This document shows positions 8,335 to 17,600 of a stretch of DNA of 64,000 bases, in pieces. Under the pieces are notes generated by a model. That model had not been told where the DNA came from. It saw only the letters and a list, made by a program, of their open reading frames with translations, and ran no database searches. The position numbers and the translations under genes are program-made. The stretch lies in assembly GCF_014698965.1 (NCBI RefSeq), contig NZ_JACXAE010000009.1:202148-266147 (forward strand), in the 5' to 3' direction. The stretch comes from Iningainema tapete BLCC-T55 (GTDB taxonomy: Bacteria > Cyanobacteriota > Cyanobacteriia > Cyanobacteriales > Nostocaceae). Within the stretch, counting starts at the first letter, position 1. Each line of letters begins with the position of its first letter.

Positions 8335-8422
8335 CCCAGTGCGTGGTTCCGGGAAAAAGTCGGCAATTAATTCCCACTGTTCCTTAGTCTAATTGCTAGG
8401 GTATACTTTAGTCATTAGCTCA

Positions 8423-8464
8423 CTTGACTTATGCTGGTATCTACAAATTTCAGCATAAGCCAAG
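8423..8464. terminator. Hairpin after the haloperoxidase gene
   Basis: Arms CTTGACTTATGCTG and CAGCATAAGCCAAG pair with one mismatch around a 14-base loop. It lies about 90 bases after the haloperoxidase stop and is a plausible transcript end, though no T-tract follows directly. Confidence 0.4.
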
Positions 8465-8514
8465 TAAGCTTTTATTGCATAACTGTCCCCCAATTTCATG
8501 TAAGAGATCGCCCC

Positions 8515-8551
8515 AAAGACGCAAAGTTTTAAAGCACAACTTTGCGTCTTT
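8515..8551. terminator. Hairpin between the convergent haloperoxidase and shc genes
   Basis: Perfect 14-base arms AAAGACGCAAAGTT / AACTTTGCGTCTTT with a nine-base loop. It sits in the convergent gap, so it could serve as a bidirectional transcript end. Related sequence (cgcctttgcgactttgcg) follows towards 8615, suggesting a dispersed repeat family. Confidence 0.45.
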
Positions 8552-8627
8552 GCACGGGCAGACGCTTCAAGTCGGGAAACCCGCCCAACGCGCTGCCTCG
8601 CCTTTGCGACTTTGCGTGAGGCTCTTC

Positions 8628-10538
8628 CTACAAATCAACCATTACTCGATAGCGCCCAAGAGCCATTAGAGGAAAATACTGTTGATACATGTGATACTTG
8701 AGATAAAAATGACCAGGAAAACCAGTACCAGTGAACTCCGACTCATACCAACTCCCATCTTCTAGCTGAGTTTCTACCAAATAGTCAATCCCTCTGCGGA
8801 TAGATAATTCAGCCATCTTACCAGTTGCCTTACCCGCATCAATCAAACCCAGTATTGCCCAAGCTGTTTGCGATGCAGTACTAACTCCTTTACCTTTCAA
8901 CCCAGGATCGTTATAACTGCGGCAAGTCTCACCCCAACCGCCATCCGGGTTTTGACATCCCACTAACCAAGCCGCACCCCTTTCTATATGATTTCGGCAT
9001 TTCTGTGGTGCAATTGAAGATAGGGCAGATAGAACCCCACTAGTACCATAAATGTAATTTACTCCCCAACGACCAAACCAGCAACCCTCAGTTTCTTGCT
9101 CGCGAATCAGATATGCAAGCGATCGCTCTAAATTTTGCGCATCTATCGCCAAGTTACAGCTACCCAACATTTCTAAAACCCTAGCAGTAACATCTGCCGT
9201 GTTAGGATCGATCATGGCTTTGAGGTCCCCATAAGGTATCAGGTTCAGCCAATCTTGATTATTATCTTTGTCAAACGCAGCCCATCCACCTGCCTGACAC
9301 TGCATAGAAGCAACCCAGTTGACAGCACGAGCGATCGCTGCCTGTTTAAGTTTATCATTTTTGAGTTTCACCCCATCCAAAGCCATCACCACCACAGCAG
9401 TGTCGTCTACATCTGGATAAAAGCGATTGTCAAACTCAAACGCCCAAGCCCCTGGTTTACCTTGCCGATTCTTGACAGCCCAATCACCGTAGTCGAGAAT
9501 TTGCTTGCTCAACAACCATTCTCCCGCTCTTACTACAGCAGGATGATCTGGTGCAAAACCAGAATCTACTAGCGCTCTCACTACCCATGCAGTATCCCAC
9601 ACAGGCGACACACAAGGCTGCACTGTGTATGTATCCTCAGTTTCAATCACAAAATTGTCAACTGCCTGTAGTCCTCGTTCTACAATCGGATCGGCAGCAT
9701 CGTAACCCAAGCACCGTAAAGCTAGCAGCGAATTCAGCATTGCCGGAATAATACCGCCCCAATCGCCTGTTGCTTCTTGCCGCTCTATCACCCATCGTTC
9801 TGCAGCTTTGATGCCTTCTTCACGCAAAGGCATTAAATTCAAATCCTCTGCTAACTTGAACGCATTGTCAAGTAAAATAAATAAATCTGTCCAATCATTG
9901 TTACGCGGTAACTCAAACGCAACCTTATCTGCACCTTCAGCGTAAAGCTCGTTTAAGGTAATACCTGGATTCACTTGATAAACAGGTTTGCGGTCAAATA
10001 CAATTAGTAGTGGGACAGTGCTTGACCTTGCCCAACTGGATAGTTCGTAGATATTAAAGAAAAACGTCGAAGGCAACAACATTACCCAAGGCGGCAGCGA
10101 GGGAAGACCGCGCCAGTTGTAGCAACCTATCAGCGCTAAGTGAAATTTTGTAAAAATTCGTGTTTTACTAATACCACCTCGTGCTATAATGAAATTCCTT
10201 GCTTTTAACATCGCCGGGTCGGTAGCTGGCACACCTAGCAGCTTCAGCGCCATGTATGCTTCAACAGAAGTACTGAGTTCTCCGCCATCGCCGTAGAAAA
10301 GTTCCCAGCCTCCATGTTCTCGTTGTTGAGAACGCAGATATGTTTCTACTTTGTGCAAAGGTCGAGATTTGTCTGTTACCCAAATTTTATGCAGGAGGAC
10401 AACCTCGGCGGTAATGGTAACGTTAGATTCTAACTCTGCCCACCAGTAGCCTGATGGATTTTGAAGAGAAAGAAGATAGTTTTGACTGGCGGCGATCGCC
10501 GTGGCAATTGATGCTGTAGCCCTGTCTTGAATTTGCAT
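8628..10538 (-). CDS. shc: Squalene-hopene cyclase
   Basis: 636 codons, the usual length of the family. The catalytic DVDDTA acid motif is at about 376-381. QW-type repeats recur along the protein (for example QNPSGYWWAEL at 26-36, QCQAGGWAAFD, QNPDGGWGET near the C-terminus). The enzyme folds squalene into hopene and diplopterol at the membrane, the committed step to hopanoids. It is divergently transcribed from hpnB with about 100 bases between. The downstream hopanoid genes hpnH, hpnG and hpnA lie at 46.5-52 kb. No defect is seen. Confidence 0.97.
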   Translation of the reverse strand: MQIQDRATASIATAIAASQNYLLSLQNPSGYWWAELESNVTITAEVVLLHKIWVTDKSRPLHKVETYLRSQQREHGGWELFYGDGGELSTSVEAYMALKLLGVPATDPAMLKARNFIIARGGISKTRIFTKFHLALIGCYNWRGLPSLPPWVMLLPSTFFFNIYELSSWARSSTVPLLIVFDRKPVYQVNPGITLNELYAEGADKVAFELPRNNDWTDLFILLDNAFKLAEDLNLMPLREEGIKAAERWVIERQEATGDWGGIIPAMLNSLLALRCLGYDAADPIVERGLQAVDNFVIETEDTYTVQPCVSPVWDTAWVVRALVDSGFAPDHPAVVRAGEWLLSKQILDYGDWAVKNRQGKPGAWAFEFDNRFYPDVDDTAVVVMALDGVKLKNDKLKQAAIARAVNWVASMQCQAGGWAAFDKDNNQDWLNLIPYGDLKAMIDPNTADVTARVLEMLGSCNLAIDAQNLERSLAYLIREQETEGCWFGRWGVNYIYGTSGVLSALSSIAPQKCRNHIERGAAWLVGCQNPDGGWGETCRSYNDPGLKGKGVSTASQTAWAILGLIDAGKATGKMAELSIRRGIDYLVETQLEDGSWYESEFTGTGFPGHFYLKYHMYQQYFPLMALGRYRVMVDL

Positions 10539-10660
10539 AAATCACTACTCAACCACAATAATAGTTTGGACACGGCAAGAAATTCGGAGAGTATCATCTC
10601 ACACAACAGCGGTAATTGTATTGTGCTATGTGACACTTAGTGAAAATGGGCAATAGGAAC

Positions 10661-11866
10661 ATGAGTGAAATTGAAATAGGTATGATTTTATCCTTGACAA
10701 TTTGGGTAGGATTACTACTTTTTTGGGGAAGGTTTTGGCTTGCCGATCAACAGTTAGAAGAGACGGAAACAAAGTTAGAAGAGTTTCCGGCAGTTTGTGC
10801 AGTAATACCAGCACGCAACGAAGCTGATTTGCTGCCAATCACCATGCGATCGCTCCTACTTCAAGACTATCCCGGCAGCTTCAGTGTATTATTAGTAGAT
10901 GACCACAGCACAGATGGAACAGCCCAAGTAGCACTAAACACTGCCCAAACCTTAAAAAAAGACCAACAATTACACATCCTTACGGCACAACCATTACCAT
11001 CAGGTTGGACAGGTAAACTCTGGGCAATTAATCAAGGTATTCACGCTGTAGAGACGCGGCATGTGGAGACGCGACATGTGGAGACGCGACATGTCGCGTC
11101 TCTACAACAAACACCAGAATATTTTTTGCTAACCGACGCAGATATTGAACACGACGTTGGTAATCTGCGCCGATTAGTTGCCAAAGCTGTACAGGATGAT
11201 CTAGATCTTGTTTCTGTAATGGTGAGACTTAGGTGTGAAAGCTTCTGGGAAAAACTTTTAATTCCAGCTTTCGTCTTCTTCTTCCAAAAACTGTACCCTT
11301 TTCCCTGGGTAAATAACCCAAATAACAAAACTGCCGCAGCCGCAGGAGGTTGTATACTAATTCGTAGAGAAGCTTTAACTCGGATTGGTGGTATTCAAGT
11401 TGTTCGACAAGCATTAATTGACGATTGCGCTCTTGCTGAAGCAGTGAAGAAAAGTAAAGGGCGTATTTGGTTAGGATTGAGTTCTTTAACTCGCAGTTTA
11501 CGTCCTTATCCTTCTTTGGGTACAATTTGGGATATGGTTGCTCGTACAGCTTATACTCAACTCAATTATTCTCCCTTACTGCTACTGGGAACTTTGTTTG
11601 GGATGACATTGATTTATCTAGTTCCACCAGTGGGTGCGATCGCTGGTAGTTTAACAGGAAATTGGTTAGTTGCGGCAACGGGTTTATCAGCATGGCTGTT
11701 GATGACGTTGGCTTATTTTCCCACCATCCGCTTTTATAAATGTTCTCCTTTGTGGGCTTTTTGTTTACCTGCGATCGCTCTTTTGTATACTTTGATGACA
11801 TTAGATTCAGCACTGCGTCATTGGCAAGGGCGAGGCGGTGCTTGGAAAGGACGAGTTTATTCATGA
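10661..11866 (+). CDS. hpnB: Hopanoid-associated glycosyltransferase HpnB
   Basis: About 401 codons from ATG 10661; in-frame ATG 10646 and GTG 10640 are alternatives. It has an N-terminal membrane helix, then a GT-A glycosyltransferase family 2 domain (AVIPARNEAD, VLLVDDHSTDG, and the DXD-like TDADIEHD), then two or three C-terminal membrane segments. The last residues include ALRHWQGRGGAWKGRVYS, typical of HpnB. The position next to shc supports the assignment. Precise acceptor unknown. Oddity: a 60-bp palindromic repeat has entered the gene in frame (11047-11106), adding 20 residues with a five-residue period (VETRH) between the nucleotide-binding segment and the DXD region. A decayed copy of the gene end lies at 13247-13313. 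Confidence 0.9.
   Translation: MSEIEIGMILSLTIWVGLLLFWGRFWLADQQLEETETKLEEFPAVCAVIPARNEADLLPITMRSLLLQDYPGSFSVLLVDDHSTDGTAQVALNTAQTLKKDQQLHILTAQPLPSGWTGKLWAINQGIHAVETRHVETRHVETRHVASLQQTPEYFLLTDADIEHDVGNLRRLVAKAVQDDLDLVSVMVRLRCESFWEKLLIPAFVFFFQKLYPFPWVNNPNNKTAAAAGGCILIRREALTRIGGIQVVRQALIDDCALAEAVKKSKGRIWLGLSSLTRSLRPYPSLGTIWDMVARTAYTQLNYSPLLLLGTLFGMTLIYLVPPVGAIAGSLTGNWLVAATGLSAWLLMTLAYFPTIRFYKCSPLWAFCLPAIALLYTLMTLDSALRHWQGRGGAWKGRVYS
11047..11106. repeat. GTAGAGACGCG palindromic repeat inserted in frame in hpnB
   Basis: 60 bases starting TGTAGAGACGCGGC and ending GTCGCGTCTCTACA, so the ends are inverted copies. Inside are three direct copies of a 15-base unit (GTGGAGACGCGACAT). The length is a multiple of three and keeps the hpnB frame open. 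Related palindromes with the same outer GTAGAGACG and different centres occur at 23206-23233 and 35141-35205. Confidence 0.85.
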
Positions 11867-12037
11867 AAAGCTCATGCTCTACGCCGAGACGCCAAAGCAT
11901 GTCATTCCAATACGCCCGCACCCTATTCGTGTGGGGCTAGTGAAACGAAGCCTGCCTGCGCAGGCTAGGAATTTAAAGCCTGCGGATCACATGCTCCAAG
12001 TTTTTTTGCGCCTGGGCGTAGAGCGTGAGGCTAAAAA
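11867..12037. other. Non-coding stretch after hpnB
   Basis: No gene is visible. It contains short GC-rich palindromic pieces (CCTGCCTGCGCAGGC near 11950) of the dispersed-repeat kind and leads into the MITE at 12038. The gap to the next gene at 12252 is otherwise filled by that element. Confidence 0.35.
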
Positions 12038-12194
12038 TAATATCAAGTTCGATTAAACACTTATAATACCTGTAGGTTGGGTTGAACGTAGTGAAACCCA
12101 ACACCAGCTCACAGTTCATGTTGGGTTTCGTTCCTCAACCCAACCTACATTGATAAATTTTATTATAAGTAATCACCCGAACTTGATATAATTC
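12038..12194. mobile_element. MITE with ACTTATAATA-type termini, copy 1
   Basis: The left terminus AATATCAAGTTCG...ACTTATAATA (12039-12068) is repeated inverted at 12161-12193 (TATTATAAGT...CGAACTTGATAT). The 30-base ends match except for a few positions. The core is a different palindrome based on the CCTGTAGGTTGGGTT / AACCCAACCTACA repeat. There is no coding capacity, so any movement would need a transposase in trans. A second copy with the same ends but an unrelated core is at 36610-36745. Confidence 0.75.
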
Positions 12195-12251
12195 ATCTGC
12201 AAATTTCAGTAATGCCTCAATATACAAAATTAGTGATGGAATGTGAGTTGG

Positions 12252-12443
12252 ATGGATGACAAAAACGTCTTTGTTCCTCATACTGAAGAGGAGTATGAGC
12301 CCTTGGTTGAGATGCTCGATCGCCTGATCGATCAAGTAGGCGAAGACGAGAGTCATCCGCTTGCATATCTAATGGAAGTTATTGGTGTCTTAATCGAAAA
12401 CTATGAAAATGAACACATTCCTCAGCTAGAGGAGATTGTTTAA
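12252..12443 (+). CDS. HigA/COG5499-like antitoxin N-terminal region, no HTH
   Basis: 63 codons from ATG 12252 (an in-frame GTG lies at 12243). The sequence EEEYEPLVEMLDRLIDQVG then ESHPLAYLMEVIGVLIENYE matches the N-terminal helical region of COG5499-type antitoxins, which normally continue into a helix-turn-helix. Here the protein ends a few residues later (IPQLEEIV), so the DNA-binding half is absent. No HigB-type toxin is adjacent. It may be a relic or a stand-alone partner. Confidence 0.6.
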   Translation: MDDKNVFVPHTEEEYEPLVEMLDRLIDQVGEDESHPLAYLMEVIGVLIENYENEHIPQLEEIV

Positions 12444-12507
12444 TTTTACAAACAAAGGGCGATCGCTACCCAGAAGGCGGCGGCGCGTAACCTTTGCATC
12501 TCCACAA

Positions 12508-12696
12508 CTATTTCTGCTCCGTCTGCTGCACCGCTTTGAAAGCTTGCTTTGTAGAAGTTAATGTCACAAACTGCCTGCCACTTTGTTCCTGCCTTTTCCG
12601 CCAATCTGCACAGATTGCCCTGACATCGTAATTGAATGCTTTCGCGTGTTCCTCACGAATTCGATGAAGTTCCTCTACAATTTCGTCTTCCCACAT
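12508..12696 (-). CDS. Small antitoxin-like protein paired with VapC
   Basis: 62 codons beginning three bases after the VapC-like stop. It is highly charged, with a helical start (WEDEIVEELHRIREEHAKAF) of the kind found in small proteins encoded beside PIN-domain toxins in cyanobacteria. It has no recognisable DNA-binding motif. An antitoxin role is inferred only from position and size; the order toxin-then-antitoxin is unusual for vapBC. Confidence 0.6.
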   Translation of the reverse strand: MWEDEIVEELHRIREEHAKAFNYDVRAICADWRKRQEQSGRQFVTLTSTKQAFKAVQQTEQK

Positions 12697-12699
12697 AAT

Positions 12700-13173
12700 T
12701 CACTCTCCCATGAGTTCGTAAGGTGTACAGATAATCGGCAAAGTATATCCAAAATCTGAGCAAATTTCCAACAGCTTCTTTTGAATCTGAGCGTTGGCAA
12801 TATGTTTACAGTTCCACGTTAACAGATAATCGAGACTGTTGACGGTCGCCAGTGCAATATGAATGGCGTCATCAGAGGCTTTGGCTGGGAGATTACTTTT
12901 AGTTATAAACTGGGCGGCTAAGTTTTCCACCGCCTCAGTCACTTCGAGCAGTGGAAACCCCCGAACTGCCAAAAGACGTTGAGCCGCTATTTCTGCATCG
13001 CCTTGAGATGCTTCATCTAGAACGACTTGTGAGATGTAAAGAGTAAAGACGTTTCGACGGAATTCCCACCAATCTCTTGTCATCTCAATATTTCCAGCGA
13101 TAATTAGATTTTTGGTTGATCGGGCAGTAAGATAACCAAGAATACTGGTTTCGATATAGACAGTTTCACTCAT
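12700..13173 (-). CDS. PIN-domain (VapC-like) toxin
   Basis: 157 codons from ATG 13173 (MSETVYIETSILGYL); the open frame upstream to 13215 lacks conserved sequence. PIN-fold acidic residues are visible in IETSILGY (E in place of the common D), VVLDEAS, SDDAIHIALA and the C-terminal LLTWNCKHIAN, the pattern of type II VapC-family ribonucleases. The small charged gene right downstream is the likely antitoxin. Confidence 0.8.
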   Translation of the reverse strand: MSETVYIETSILGYLTARSTKNLIIAGNIEMTRDWWEFRRNVFTLYISQVVLDEASQGDAEIAAQRLLAVRGFPLLEVTEAVENLAAQFITKSNLPAKASDDAIHIALATVNSLDYLLTWNCKHIANAQIQKKLLEICSDFGYTLPIICTPYELMGE

Positions 13174-13246
13174 GCTCAAAACGCTGTGGACTGTCCTAAT
13201 GTTAGCAACTGCCAATTCTTCTAATCGGGCTGATGTAATTGCTTTT

Positions 13247-13313
13247 TGATGACTTTAGATTTAGCACTGCGTCACTGGCAAGGGCGAGGCGGCGCTTGCC
13301 AGTGACAAGTTTA
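13247..13313 (+). pseudogene. Fossil of the 3' end of hpnB
   Basis: The run encoding MTLDLALRHWQGRGGA is almost identical to the end of intact hpnB (11793-11868), then departs with a stop (TGCCAGTGA) before resuming similarity at AAGTTTATTC. It lies in the same orientation as the intact gene. With the shc fossil at 6582-6695 it brackets the intact hopanoid locus. Confidence 0.8.
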
Positions 13314-13330
13314 TTCTGGTTAAGATGAAA

Positions 13331-13591
13331 ATCTCTGACAGAAAAGCCTACGGTGAGGAAAGGTAACAAAGAATGAACCAAAAGACTATTACCGCGAAAA
13401 TGCACAAGGATGGAACGGTGGTTGAGGTATTGCCTGACGGTAACGAAAGACCCTTTCCGGAACAACCTATGGGTCTTATGACATAGGAGCAAGGACGCAG
13501 TGAACCAGACCAAACTGCGCAAGCATACCTCAAGGTTATTGCAGCCAATCCTGACGCTATCTATCAGGCATTGCAATGCAGCCCTCATTGA
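13331..13591 (+). pseudogene. BrnT tail plus antitoxin relic with an internal deletion
   Basis: From ATG 13373 the frame reads MNQKTITAKMHKDGTVVEVL, continues to PFPEQPMGLMT, hits TAG, then resumes as EQGRSEPDQTAQAYLK and AIYQALQCSPH before TGA at 13591. This is the intact 130-residue antitoxin at 20137-20529 with its central helix-turn-helix removed. In another frame just upstream, KDYYRENAQGWNGG matches the C-terminal tail of the BrnT toxin at 20477-20782, so the overlap between the two genes is preserved. The piece is therefore a decayed second copy of that toxin-antitoxin locus. Confidence 0.88.
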
Positions 13592-13665
13592 AAGCGACTC
13601 GAGATTGTTATCATATAATATTATATAAAAAGTGTTCATAGCATATTTTTTTCAAGAGGCATTTT

Positions 13666-13923
13666 ATGAACGTACACTTAGGAGAAACATTTGATAATTT
13701 TGTCGAGGAGATGCTTTCCAGTGGCGAATATCAGTCTCAAAGTGAAGTGATTCGTGCAGGATTGCAACTGCTCAAAGAAAAAGAGGATTTGCGTAAGTTG
13801 AGACTTCTTGAACTGCGTCGGGAAATTCAGCTTGGTTTAGATAGTGGTTCATCAGAACCGCTCAATATTGAAGAAATTATTCAAGAAGCGAAAAAAGAGC
13901 GGTTCGGAAAACTCACAGCATGA
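13666..13923 (+). CDS. ParD-like antitoxin
   Basis: 85 codons. N-terminal ribbon-helix-helix: MNVHLGETFDNFVEEMLSSG then YQSQSEVIRAGLQLLKEKE, the standard ParD/CopG pattern in which the dimer binds its own promoter. The C-terminal half is the toxin-binding tail. It overlaps the toxin gene by four bases (ATGA). Confidence 0.88.
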   Translation: MNVHLGETFDNFVEEMLSSGEYQSQSEVIRAGLQLLKEKEDLRKLRLLELRREIQLGLDSGSSEPLNIEEIIQEAKKERFGKLTA

Positions 13924-14210
13924 GTAGAGTCATTAGAACACCCCAAGCGAAAAACGATCTTAAGGAAATCTGGAATTATATTGCAGATTACAGTGAAGAA
14001 CGTGCTAACTCTTCTTTAAGAATGTTAGATGACACAATGCAAAAACTGGCTCAATTCCCGTTGATGGGGAAAGAACGTGCTGAAATTCTTGAGGAACTAC
14101 GGAGTTTTGCTGTAAATAATTACGTTATATTTTATCGCCCTCAAGATAATGGGATCGAAGTTATTCGAGTCCTGCACGGGGCAAGGGATATTGAAAGTCT
14201 TTTTGGGTAA
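13920..14210 (+). CDS. ParE/RelE-family toxin
   Basis: 96 codons. TPQAKNDLKEIWNYIADYS, FPLMGKERAEILEELRSF and IEVIRVLHGARDIESLF follow the ParE layout (basic C-terminal strand with RVLHGARD). ParE toxins poison gyrase while RelE relatives cut mRNA; the sequence favours ParE. Coupled to the ParD antitoxin ahead of it. Confidence 0.88.
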   Translation: MSRVIRTPQAKNDLKEIWNYIADYSEERANSSLRMLDDTMQKLAQFPLMGKERAEILEELRSFAVNNYVIFYRPQDNGIEVIRVLHGARDIESLFG

Positions 14211-14252
14211 AACTTTCTCTCAGTTTTTAGTAAATCAGAAGGCAGAAGTACG

Positions 14253-14519
14253 TTATACGGTTTTTTGCATCAATTGGTGCGCCTTGTTGCGGATGCGCTC
14301 CCGTGCGCCCTCTGCAGGTAAGCCTTGCCCATTGTCAAGCTCGGAAAGACCAAGGGCAATCTGCTCATTGAGCCACAATTTATATTCCTGTGAATGGTCG
14401 TTAAAGCGTTTCAGGAGGCGCAAGCCTTCCCGAATCACTTCGCTTTGCGAATGGTATAAGCCAGATTCAAGTTGGCTTTGAACAAACGCTTCCAATTCCG
14501 GCGTTAATGAGACATTCAT
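14253..14519 (-). CDS. Orphan ParD-like antitoxin
   Basis: 88 codons from ATG 14519 (MNVSLTPELEAFVQSQL); the frame is open to 14552. YHSQSEVIREGLRLLKRF is the ribbon-helix-helix signature. There is no ParE gene beside it: the ParE at 13920-14210 lies convergently on the other strand with its own antitoxin. It may neutralise a toxin encoded elsewhere or be a relic. Confidence 0.8.
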   Translation of the reverse strand: MNVSLTPELEAFVQSQLESGLYHSQSEVIREGLRLLKRFNDHSQEYKLWLNEQIALGLSELDNGQGLPAEGARERIRNKAHQLMQKTV

Positions 14520-14584
14520 ATACTTGTTAACTATAACTGGAATAGACATCATGATATAGCAATCCTAAATCATTCGTAAACAAT

Positions 14585-14619
14585 AAGATCCCCGACTTCT
14601 TTAAGAAGTCGGGGATCTT
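14585..14619. terminator. Palindromic terminator-like repeat downstream of the TPR-CHAT gene
   Basis: Perfect inverted repeat with arms AAGATCCCCGACTTCTT and its complement around a single central base. It starts six bases after the TPR-CHAT stop, so it probably ends that transcript. This GATCCCCGACTTCTT motif is of the dispersed kind in cyanobacterial genomes. Adjacent 14551-14580 repeats one end of the MITE-like element at 4134-4251. Confidence 0.7.
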
Positions 14620-14624
14620 AGCCA

Positions 14625-17600
14625 TTACAGCCCGTTACCAATTAAGATAAATGGTGCCCAATAGTAGGGATGTGCATGAGTTATTGTTGAGGGTTGATTG
14701 TTACTGGGTTTTCCTGTTATGCTCTCAGGAATAATGCCGCCACGTTTAATCTCTTCAAGTGTAACTTCTTTACTATAAAGTAGGGAGAGTTGAGCCATTC
14801 GCAGTGCTTGGGCTTTAGTTATTGGCTGTTTGCTGGTTGCGGTGTACTTGTAAAAATTTTGCATTGTTTTAGCAGTCGTTTTATCAGCAACTTGCCATAA
14901 GGAAGCAATGACAGATTTAGTTCCATTTTTCAAGAAATGGTAAGCGAAAGCATTAATTTCTACACCGTCTTGTTCATTTGAACCAGCCAGGGCAGTTTGA
15001 CAGGCAGATAAAACGACGAGATGGATGTTTTTTAGTTCTACCAAAGTGTAGATTAATTCTGGTGTCAATAGTTCTTTATTTCCCAAAAGAATGTAAGATT
15101 TTTGTGGACTTTTCGGGTCAAATAAACCGTGGGTGGCTAAGTGCAAAATATTGTGTCCTTTAAGATGGTTTTGCAAGCTCGTTAAGTTGAAATCACTGTT
15201 TAAAAACTTCTGCCCTCGGTAAATTCCTTGTTTATCTTCAGGACGGCTTTGCACGATGAAATCTAGTTCTAATGGTACATTTGGTAAAGCACCAAAAGCA
15301 GGTATGCTCCCTCTTTGGTTAACAGCATCTGAAAGTCCCATTGCTAAAACCTGGCTGTTTTGGTTTCCTAATGGTGGATTAGGTTTGTCTACATCCGTTA
15401 ACTCTGCTGATGGTGCGAGGTAGATTGTGTATTTTTCAATCAAATACTGATTCCCATCAAATAAAGCGGTCATGGGAATATAACGTGTTACCCTATCAAG
15501 TGAAAAGACCAAATGTTTAACTGGGTTTGCTTTTAATTCTGGTTCTATAGGTTTGATTAGTAAATTGTAGAGTTTTTGACTGGCTGCTTGCACTTTGGGT
15601 ATTTCTTCACCACTACAATAAGCCACTTTTTCGCAACGTTCCATTAAATTACGAAATTCTTTGACTGCGCTCCCTAATTCTGCACGTCCAACAGGGACTT
15701 TAAATGTTTTGACAACTCGTTCTTTTCCATACAATTGTATAGTTAATTCTTTTTCACCTACCAAAGGATAAATCATGACAGTATCAGGTTGTGCAGCGAT
15801 AATTTTTTCTATTTTTCCAAAATTTGTGGGATCAAAGAAAATATCATCTTTTTGACGATTATCGCGGATTTCTTTGTCAAGTTCTTTCAACTGTTCCATA
15901 TACTGCTTAATCAATTCACTCCGCTTATTAATAAGTTGAGTACATTGCGTATTTTTTGTTTGACACTCGCTAATTTGATTTCCTAAAGCAATTAAGGAAT
16001 CATTTAAGGCTGGAACTTTTTTTTCAGTAGGTGTGAGTGGTATTTTGGCTTTTTCATCTTTACCGGGTTTAGAAGTGACAAAATCTTTAATTTCCTGCCT
16101 TCTTAATAGCTCTTGTACATAGAAGGCTTCTTTGTCTCTTCCTTGAGATATCAACAATTCTGCCAGTTGACGATAAATATCAGAAGTGTTGAATTTCTCA
16201 AAATCAACTGTTGCTTCTAAGAAAGATTTTTGTAATTGTGGCGGTAACCCTTCAATATTACGTCTAACTTCTTCGATTTTGTTGATAGATTGTTTGTAGT
16301 AATTAATGGCGATATTTGGCTGATTTAAATCGCGATAAACACGACCTAATCCAGCATAAATACTTGCATCAGCACCAGGGACTTGAGCGTCAATTTTAAT
16401 TGCTAAGGCTTGTTGATAGGTAGCGATCGCCTGTTCCTTTCTGCCGAAGTAGCGATGCAAACTTCCTAACACAGTCAGTGCAGTTTTTTCAAACACTGGA
16501 TTTTGAACTTGACGAGCAAATTTCAAAAACCCTTGGGCATTATCCACAGCTTGTTTGTCATTGCCCAATTCTCCATAACCCAAACTAAGAATTAACTGCG
16601 CTAAAGCTTCTAGTTCTGATTGTTTAATTTCTCGTGCAACAATTAATCCTTTTTGCGCCAGTTCAATAGTTTTTTGGGGATTTCCTTGCGAAAAGTAAGC
16701 TCTGGCTAGAGGAATTGAAGCAATACTTTCACCATAGCGGTTGTTAAGTTTCCGGGCAATTTCTACTGACTGCTGATAAAATTCGATGCTTTTGGTGTAA
16801 TCTCCCAGACTAGAGTAAATCTCACCAAGAGTCAATGTAGGAAGTAGTTGCAAAGGAGGACTTTGCAGTTCTTTGGCTATATTTAAACTTTTTTGCGTCA
16901 ACTCCAGAGCTTTTTGATAATCCTTTTGTGAACTATAAATCCCGCCCAGCCTATTTAAAGCTTTTGATTCCAAAGCTGGATTTTTCAGTTGTTGTCCAAT
17001 CAGCAAACCTTGCTCAACTAATTCCTTGCCTTTTTGATAATTGCCAATTTTACTGTAAGCATCACCCAACTCAATTAGCAAATTGGCTTCCAAATCGCGT
17101 TGTTTCGTTTTGCGGGCATAGACTAAAACTGGTTCGGCAACTTCAATTACCTTGTTTGTTTCCCCTAGTGCAGCGTAGGCGGAGCTTAATCCTGATGCAG
17201 CTGCTGCCTCTTTCAGGAAATTTTTAGACTTACGGGCAATAGCTAAACTAGCTTGTGCGGCATTAATTGCTTGCTGCCATTCTCCTTGAAGATTGTATAC
17301 CTGAACGAGATAGTTCAAAGCTAGGGCTTCATCATTGGGATTTTTTTGCTGTCGTGCAAAGGTAATGGCTTGATTTGCAAAATCTAGAGCTTTTTGGGAG
17401 TCTCCTAAATTAGTGTAAGCGGAAGCCAGACCAAGCAAAGCACTTATTTCATAGTTTTGTAACTTAGCTTGTCGTACAACTGTTAGCCGAGCTTGGGCAA
17501 ATTCTAGGGCTTTTGGATAATTACCTTTGTTGCCGTAGATATCGCTCAAGCTATCCAAAGCACTTTGCTCGAGTTCAGGGTTTTCTAATCGCTTGGCAAT

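Noticed and set aside
11562..11921. Minus-strand 119-codon ORF across the end of hpnB
   Set aside because: Shadow of hpnB; no conserved motif and no initiation signal.
13202..13639. Minus-strand 145-codon ORF
   Set aside because: It runs antisense through the hpnB and antitoxin fossils, which are clearly plus-strand sequence.
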